Below the pieces are notes generated by a model that saw only the letters and a list, made by a program, of their open reading frames with translations, made no database searches and was not told where the DNA came from. From contig JALXAF010000488.1 in NCBI GenBank assembly GCA_026992375.1, positions 1 through 10,163 of the forward strand: a stretch of DNA of 10,163 bases, read 5' to 3'. Of the stretch, positions 6,363 to 10,163 are shown one piece after another. Both the position numbers and the translations under genes were made by a program. The DNA is from Anaerolineae bacterium. Its GTDB lineage: Bacteria > Chloroflexota > Anaerolineae > J102. Position 1 is the stretch's first letter. Each line of letters opens with the position of its first letter.

Positions 6363-6393
6363 GCGCGTTAAATGGTTTGTAACGCGCCTTTTT
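6363..6393 (+). terminator. Intrinsic terminator between trpD and the exporter operon
   Basis: A perfect 8-bp stem, GCGCGTTA (6363-6370) and TAACGCGC (6380-6387), closes a 9-nt loop and is followed by CTTTTT to 6393. It lies 76 nt after the trpD stop. A small hairpin GCAAA-TGC-TTTGC (6340-6352) precedes it. The likely role is trpD termination; it could also act as an attenuator if the exporter promoter lies upstream of it. Confidence 0.85.
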
Positions 6394-6445
6394 GACGCGC
6401 TCGCATCTAAATCCCATTCATTGTAGAAAACATGGAGGTTAGACA

Positions 6446-7606
6446 ATGCGACGTTTCATTATTGCAGCATTGATTCTTTCGCTGATTTTTGTGGTTGGCG
6501 CTCAGGCGCCCGCCATGGCGCAGGATGGCGGCAAGGATCTAAGCCTTTACACCAAGTATCCGGCGCAGGTGACGGAGCCTGGGAAGACCGTCAGTTTTCC
6601 GCTAACCCTAAAGACGGAAACGAAGGATCAAATCGTCACACTGGACATGAAGGAACTGCCCGACGGATGGAAGGTGACCTTCCGGGGGTCGGGACGCATC
6701 ATCAAATCAGCTTATGTGACGACGGACAACGACATCACCGTAGACCTCAAATTGGAGCCCCCAGCTGATGTGGCCGCGGGTGATTATCAGTTTGTGGTGG
6801 AGGCCAAGGGGCAGGGAACAACCGCCACGCTGCCTCTTTCATTGACGGTGGAAGAGAAGCTGCCCCCCAAGCTGACTTTCACCACCGATCTTCCTACGCT
6901 AAAGGGGACGCCCACCAGCACATTCCGTTTCAATACAACCTTGAAAAATGAGGGCGATGAAGACCTGGATGTGAATCTCATCGCAGACGCGCCCGCGGGT
7001 TTCACCGTGAATTTCAAGCTGTCGGGCAAAGATATCACCAGCCTGCCGGTGGAAGCCAATAGCTCCAAGCGCATCTCGGTGGAAGCCAAGGCTTTCGGCG
7101 TCATCCCCGCGGGCTCTTATCCCCTGAAGGTGCTGGCCCAAGGCGGCGATGTGCAGGCCCAGCTGGATTTGACCATCGAGGTGGCGGGCCAGCCGGAATT
7201 GAAGGTGAGCGGGCCCGATGGACGGCTTTCGGGCGAAGCGTATGCGGGCAAGGAATCGCCCATCAAGGTGGTGGTCATCAACAATGGCACGGCGGCAGCC
7301 CACAATGTCGAGCTGAGCGCCACTTCGCCTTCGGGTTGGAAGGTGGATTTCGATCCCAAGACCATCGATGAAATCCCGGTGGGGAAGCAGGTGGAAGTCA
7401 CGGCCAATGTGCGGCCCGGCGATAAGGCCATTGCCGGCGATTACATCGTGACCGTGCGGGCCAAGCCTGCTGAGGGCGCCAGCAAATCCGCGGACTTCCG
7501 CATCACCGTGCGCACCTCCACCCTGTGGGGCGTCATCGGCATCGCCCTGATAGCCATTGCCGTGGCGGTGGTTGCTCTGGCCGTGGTCCGCTTTGGCCGC
7601 CGATAA
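6446..7606 (+). CDS. Secreted, membrane-anchored NEW3-repeat protein
   Basis: A 386-residue exported protein. The N terminus is a clear signal peptide: MRR, a hydrophobic core at 4-18, and APAMA with cleavage likely after Ala25. Three beta-rich domains of about 105 residues follow (roughly 30-133, 138-245, 248-355). Each has the NEW3 (COG1470) pattern, with 'NEGDEDLDVNL' or 'NNGTAAAHNVEL' and then 'PAGF' or 'PSGWKVDF', ending in 'AGDYxxxV'. A single C-terminal helix (about 361-381) followed by RFGRR anchors it, leaving the domains outside. The ribosome-binding site GGAGG (6434-6438) sits 7 nt before the ATG. It is 17 nt upstream of the ABC ATPase gene, which suggests that it is the extracytoplasmic partner of that exporter. 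The precise function is unknown; NEW3 domains are usually carbohydrate- or surface-associated. Confidence 0.85.
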   Translation: MRRFIIAALILSLIFVVGAQAPAMAQDGGKDLSLYTKYPAQVTEPGKTVSFPLTLKTETKDQIVTLDMKELPDGWKVTFRGSGRIIKSAYVTTDNDITVDLKLEPPADVAAGDYQFVVEAKGQGTTATLPLSLTVEEKLPPKLTFTTDLPTLKGTPTSTFRFNTTLKNEGDEDLDVNLIADAPAGFTVNFKLSGKDITSLPVEANSSKRISVEAKAFGVIPAGSYPLKVLAQGGDVQAQLDLTIEVAGQPELKVSGPDGRLSGEAYAGKESPIKVVVINNGTAAAHNVELSATSPSGWKVDFDPKTIDEIPVGKQVEVTANVRPGDKAIAGDYIVTVRAKPAEGASKSADFRITVRTSTLWGVIGIALIAIAVAVVALAVVRFGRR

Positions 7607-7623
7607 GGCGGAAGGAGGACGCC

Positions 7624-8583
7624 ATGAGCAAACCTGTCATCGAAACCCGCAAACTCACCAAGCGTTACGATCGGGTGGTGGCGGTCAATAATCTGGATAT
7701 GACCATCCACCAGGGTGAGATATTCGGCATGTTGGGGCCCAATGGCTCTGGCAAGACCACCACTATCTTGATGCTGCTGGGCTTGACCGAACCTACCGCG
7801 GGCGAAGTGCGGGTGTTGGGCCTGGACCCGGCCCGCCAGCCTCTCAGCGTCAAGGCCCGGGTCGGCTACATTCCCGACCAGGTGGGATTTTATGACGACC
7901 TGACCGCGGTGGAAAATCTCATGTACACGGCCCGCCTCAATGGCATTCCCCGCAAGGAGGCTATGAAACGCATCGAAGAAGCCCTGAAGCGGCTGGGCCT
8001 GGGAGAGGTGATGGACAATCCGGTGAAGACCTTCTCCCGAGGCATGCGCCAGCGTCTGGCCGTGGCCGATGTGCTCATCAAGCAGCCGGGCATGATCATC
8101 ATGGATGAGCCCACCCAGGGGCTGGACCCGGAGGGCGCGCATGAATTCCTCAACATCATCCGCCAGCTCAAGGATGAGGACATCACCGTGTTGCTGGCCT
8201 CGCATCTGTTGCACCAGGTGCAGGCGGTGTGCGATCGGGTGGGCCTGTTCTACAAGGGCCGGATGGGCCTCTCGGGCACGGTGGAGGAGCTGGCCCGGCA
8301 GTACATGAAGGGCGGCTATCGCATCGAGCTGGAAGTGGAAGGCGACAGAAAGGCCATCGAGCGGGCGCTGCAACAGGTGAAGGGCGTCACCGAGGTGGCT
8401 TATCTGGGCCGCAACCGGTATGAGGTGCGGGCTCAGGGCGACCTGCGAGCCGAGACGGCCCGAGCCGCGGTGTTGGCCGACGGGCGTCTGCTCAGCCTGA
8501 ATGTCGAAGCGCCCAGTCTGGACGACATTTACGTTCGCTATTTCCAGGAGGTGGAACATGACCGCGTCAAGCAAGCAGCTTGA
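7624..8583 (+). CDS. ABC-2 type exporter, ATP-binding subunit
   Basis: A 319-residue ATPase that should power the permease encoded next. Walker A is GPNGSGKT (38-45), the Q loop is Gln86, the signature is FSRGMRQRL (137-145, the degenerate form common in ABC-2 drug/NosF-like ATPases), Walker B is MIIMDEP (157-163) with catalytic Glu162, and the switch is His194. Residues about 235-310 form a C-terminal DUF4162-like domain, usual in this subfamily. The ATG at 7624 was chosen because AAGGAGG (7612-7618) lies 5 nt upstream and the domain starts normally there. It lies 17 nt after the NEW3 gene, and its last 26 nt overlap the permease gene, so the three genes form one operon. The substrate cannot be read from the sequence. 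Confidence 0.95.
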   Translation: MSKPVIETRKLTKRYDRVVAVNNLDMTIHQGEIFGMLGPNGSGKTTTILMLLGLTEPTAGEVRVLGLDPARQPLSVKARVGYIPDQVGFYDDLTAVENLMYTARLNGIPRKEAMKRIEEALKRLGLGEVMDNPVKTFSRGMRQRLAVADVLIKQPGMIIMDEPTQGLDPEGAHEFLNIIRQLKDEDITVLLASHLLHQVQAVCDRVGLFYKGRMGLSGTVEELARQYMKGGYRIELEVEGDRKAIERALQQVKGVTEVAYLGRNRYEVRAQGDLRAETARAAVLADGRLLSLNVEAPSLDDIYVRYFQEVEHDRVKQAA

Positions 8584-9553
8584 GATGAGCCGCCGCGCCC
8601 GGGAGGGCTCACCCTGGACGGGCCTGTGGGCGGTTGTCTTCAAAGAGATGGCCGATCTGCTCACCAGCTCCCGGATGCGCATTCTGGAGGTGCTGATTCT
8701 GCTCACCGCGGTGGGCGCGGTCTACGCGGCCATGTCGCAGATCCGCGAGAGCATTGGTCGCGATCCATTCCTCTTTCTCAAGCTGTTCACCGTCAGCAAG
8801 CCGCCCATCCCCTCATTCGTGGAATTCCTGAGCATTCTGGTGCCGCTTATCGCCATCTCTCTCTCCTTCGACGCCATCAATGGCGAGTTCAACCGGCGCA
8901 CCCTCTCGCGCATTCTCTCCCAACCCATCTATCGGGATGCGTTGTTGTTCGGCAAGTTCCTGGCCTCGTTTTTCACCCTGGCCCTGGTGCTCACAGTCAT
9001 CTGGCTGCTGATCATCGGCCTGGGGCTTATCGGTCTGGGTGTGCCGCCTAGCGGCGAGACGGTGGCCCGCCTACTGCTCTTCCTGCTGGCCACCATCTTC
9101 TATGGCGGCGTCTGGCTGGCGTTGGCCATGGTCTTTTCCATCGTGTTCCGGCAGCCTTCCGCCGCGGCCATGGCCAGTCTGGCCACCTGGCTCTTCTTCC
9201 TCATCTTCTGGAACATCCTGGCCGGGCTCTTCGCCAACATCATCAGCCCGGTGCGGATGGGATTGCCGCAGGAAGTCATCGCCCAGGCGCAATGGCAGAT
9301 CGCCCTGGCCCGATTCTCGCCCACCTTCCTCTATGGCGAAATTTTGGCGGCGCTGCTGAATCCGGCGGTGCGCCAGGTTGGGCTGGGATTGTTGCTGCCC
9401 CTATTGCCGCAAGGCGCCATTCCCGGTTCTCCCCTGCCTCTGGCGCAGAGCCTGCTGCTAATCTGGCCCCAGTTCACGGGACTCATCGCGGCCACTATTC
9501 TCCTCTTTGCGTTGGGCTACGTGCTGTTTCAGCGGCAGGAGATCCGGGCGTAG
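8558..9553 (+). CDS. ABC-2 type exporter, permease subunit
   Basis: A 331-residue integral membrane protein with about six helices (near 42-60, 87-105, 136-160, 171-196, 202-227 and 305-325) and an N-terminal cytosolic segment. The stretch SFDAINGEFNRRTLSRIL (103-120) followed by SQPIYRDALLFGKFLA is the conserved coupling and membrane-entry motif of NosY/ABC-2 permeases. There is a larger outside or re-entrant loop between the fifth and sixth helices (228-300). The ATG at 8558 has a very good ribosome-binding site, AGGAGGT (8546-8552), inside the ATPase gene, and starting there gives a 26-nt overlap. Together with the ATPase and the NEW3 protein it resembles a NosF-NosY style exporter in which a NEW3 protein takes the place of NosD. 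The exported or flipped substrate is unknown. Confidence 0.92.
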   Translation: MTASSKQLEMSRRAREGSPWTGLWAVVFKEMADLLTSSRMRILEVLILLTAVGAVYAAMSQIRESIGRDPFLFLKLFTVSKPPIPSFVEFLSILVPLIAISLSFDAINGEFNRRTLSRILSQPIYRDALLFGKFLASFFTLALVLTVIWLLIIGLGLIGLGVPPSGETVARLLLFLLATIFYGGVWLALAMVFSIVFRQPSAAAMASLATWLFFLIFWNILAGLFANIISPVRMGLPQEVIAQAQWQIALARFSPTFLYGEILAALLNPAVRQVGLGLLLPLLPQGAIPGSPLPLAQSLLLIWPQFTGLIAATILLFALGYVLFQRQEIRA

Positions 9554-9579
9554 CGGGCCAAAAGCAAGCATCCGAGACG

Positions 9580-9611
9580 AAAGCCCTCGCGGAAGGCCGC
9601 GGGGGCTTTTT
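9580..9611 (+). terminator. Intrinsic terminator of the exporter operon
   Basis: A 13-bp stem, 9580-9592 with 9597-9609 (one T-G wobble at 9587/9602), closes an AAGG tetraloop. The run TTTTT spans 9607-9611. It begins 27 nt after the permease stop. On the opposite strand the stem is followed by a poor U-tract (CGTCTC), so it would be only a weak terminator for the - strand gene that points at it. Confidence 0.92.
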
Positions 9612-9625
9612 GTTGGGCGTGATGA

Positions 9626-9889
9626 TCAGCCAGACCGCTGGCCGAGGGCAAAAAGATACATCGCTAACAAGGTAAACAAAATCATCAGGATAGAGAAAAC
9701 CCTGATCCAAACTTTGACGGCGTTTCTGCTGAACCAAAGCGAGGTCGGGCGTTCCTCGTCATCGCCAAGAACCAGTCGCCGGGCGTCATGTTTGAAATCA
9801 AGCTGAAGATCATAAAGCTTGTCGGCGTAGATGAACAACAAGATGGCGATGATGATGACAATAAAAACGACGAAGAAAAACGCCGTCAC
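9626..9889 (-). CDS. Small two-helix membrane protein of unknown function
   Basis: An 87-residue protein with a hydrophobic helix at about 2-21 (MTAFFFVVFI start), a charged middle of about 40 residues (DKLYDLQL, GDDEERPTS), and a second helix at about 62-83. I do not recognise the family. Coding status is supported by a GTG start preceded at 9 nt by AGGAG (complement of 9899-9903), a promoter further upstream with a 17-nt spacer, and clear membrane-helix periodicity. It converges with the exporter operon, leaving only the terminator between them. Its codons are more A/T-rich than those of its neighbours, as is usual for short membrane proteins or acquired genes. The GTG start is an inference; no in-frame ATG lies close upstream. 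Confidence 0.62.
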   Translation of the reverse strand: MTAFFFVVFIVIIIAILLFIYADKLYDLQLDFKHDARRLVLGDDEERPTSLWFSRNAVKVWIRVFSILMILFTLLAMYLFALGQRSG

Positions 9890-9939
9890 AATGACGATCT
9901 CCTGAAACGGAGGTGGACCAACCAGAACTCATGGGGCGG

Positions 9940-9970
9940 GCAAGACCTCGATAGACGTCCGAGGTCTTGC
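9940..9970 (-). promoter_or_regulatory. Perfect inverted repeat at the 5' end of the small membrane gene's transcript
   Basis: GCAAGACCTCG (9940-9950) and CGAGGTCTTGC (9960-9970) form a perfect 11-bp stem with a 9-nt loop that contains the palindrome GACGTC. No U-tract follows on either strand, so it is not a terminator. It starts about 4 nt downstream of the transcription start predicted from the - strand promoter, which fits either an operator or a 5'-end stabilising hairpin. Confidence 0.65.
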
Positions 9971-9980
9971 AACTGCGGAT

Positions 9981-10009
9981 ATTGTAACAGGAGCGGAATC
10001 GGGGAGCAA
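9981..10009 (-). promoter_or_regulatory. Candidate promoter of the small membrane protein gene
   Basis: On the - strand, TTGCTC (complement of 10004-10009) and TACAAT (complement of 9981-9986, 5 of 6 to consensus) are separated by 17 nt. The predicted start is near 9974, leaving a leader of about 85 nt before the GTG. The -35 box matches only 3 of 6. The small inverted repeat TGAC-AAT-GTCA at 10019-10029 lies just upstream and could be a regulator site, but this is weak. Confidence 0.5.
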
Positions 10010-10121
10010 GGAGTAGATTGACAATGTCACATTACGTCATTCAGCAATTCCAAATTTAGAATCCGCAAGCGGCAAGGAGTCGCTTTCACCCCTCCCGGCC
10101 TCCTTTTTGCCCCCACCCCGA

Positions 10122-10161
10122 CCCTCCCCCGATACTCGCTGCGCTCGTGTTCGGGGGAGGG
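10122..10161. repeat. Palindromic repeat, probably interspersed, at the window edge
   Basis: CCCTCCCCCGA (10122-10132) and TCGGGGGAGGG (10151-10161) form a perfect 11-bp inverted repeat around an 18-nt centre with CTCGCTGCGCTCG. It is preceded by C-rich, gene-free sequence (10088-10121). The composition and form are those of intergenic palindromic elements that occur in many copies in GC-rich genomes, but only one copy is visible here and it may continue past the window. Confidence 0.6.
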
Positions 10162-10163
10162 AG

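Noticed and set aside
7441..8706. Long open frame on the - strand (421 codons) opposite the ABC genes
   Set aside because: It lies antisense to a clear ABC ATPase, its product is low-complexity and His/Gln-rich, and no family motif is visible. It is a shadow of GC-rich codon use.
10018..10046. + strand promoter with a perfect TTGACA
   Set aside because: No acceptable -10 box follows at 16-18 nt and there is no + strand gene after it.
10067..10110. Terminator from AAGGAG with CTCCTTTTT near the window end
   Set aside because: The stem is only about 6 bp with a loop of about 20 nt and no + strand gene precedes it, so it does not meet the standard for an intrinsic terminator.

Overview
The window is a GC-rich bacterial chromosome segment. 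It has short intergenic gaps, almost all genes on the + strand, and interspersed palindromic elements. A PdtaS/PdtaR-type kinase and ANTAR regulator, a DUF164-type zinc-ribbon coiled-coil protein, a Pro-rich-tailed subtilase and NEW3-domain proteins beside ABC-2 exporters together suggest a Chloroflexota-like organism (Anaerolineae/Caldilineae type). This is inference from gene content; no marker in the window fixes the taxonomy.

Layout: 1-179 is the C-terminal end of a MutS2-type protein (Smr domain). A near-consensus promoter (239-267) drives tRNA-Pro(GGG) at 280-353, which is closed by a strong intrinsic terminator (358-391). Next is a two-gene signalling operon (446-2568): a soluble HisKA_2-type sensor kinase overlapping, by ATGA, an ANTAR-domain response regulator that should act as an RNA-binding antiterminator. 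A zinc-ribbon coiled-coil protein follows (2648-3343).

A strong promoter (3340-3368) overlaps the stop codon of that gene. It appears to give a leaderless mRNA for an 89-residue ORF (3375-3644). That ORF resembles a free-standing subtilisin propeptide (I9-like) and sits 13 nt upstream of a subtilase (3658-5073) that carries its own, clearly related, propeptide. The subtilase ends in seven Pro-rich octapeptide repeats and a short Cys-hydrophobic-Arg tail. I consider this pair the most interesting part of the window: a candidate protease with a dedicated inhibitor or trans-chaperone.

Between the subtilase and trpD (anthranilate phosphoribosyltransferase, 5264-6286) lies a compact inverted-repeat element (about 5086-5215) with two nested hairpins. 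After trpD come an intrinsic terminator and a three-gene exporter module (6446-9553): a secreted, membrane-anchored NEW3-repeat protein, an ABC ATPase and an ABC-2 permease with coupled spacing, closed by a strong terminator (9580-9611). The end of the window holds a small two-helix membrane protein on the - strand (9626-9889) with its own promoter and a hairpin at the predicted transcript start, then a palindromic repeat cut by the window edge.
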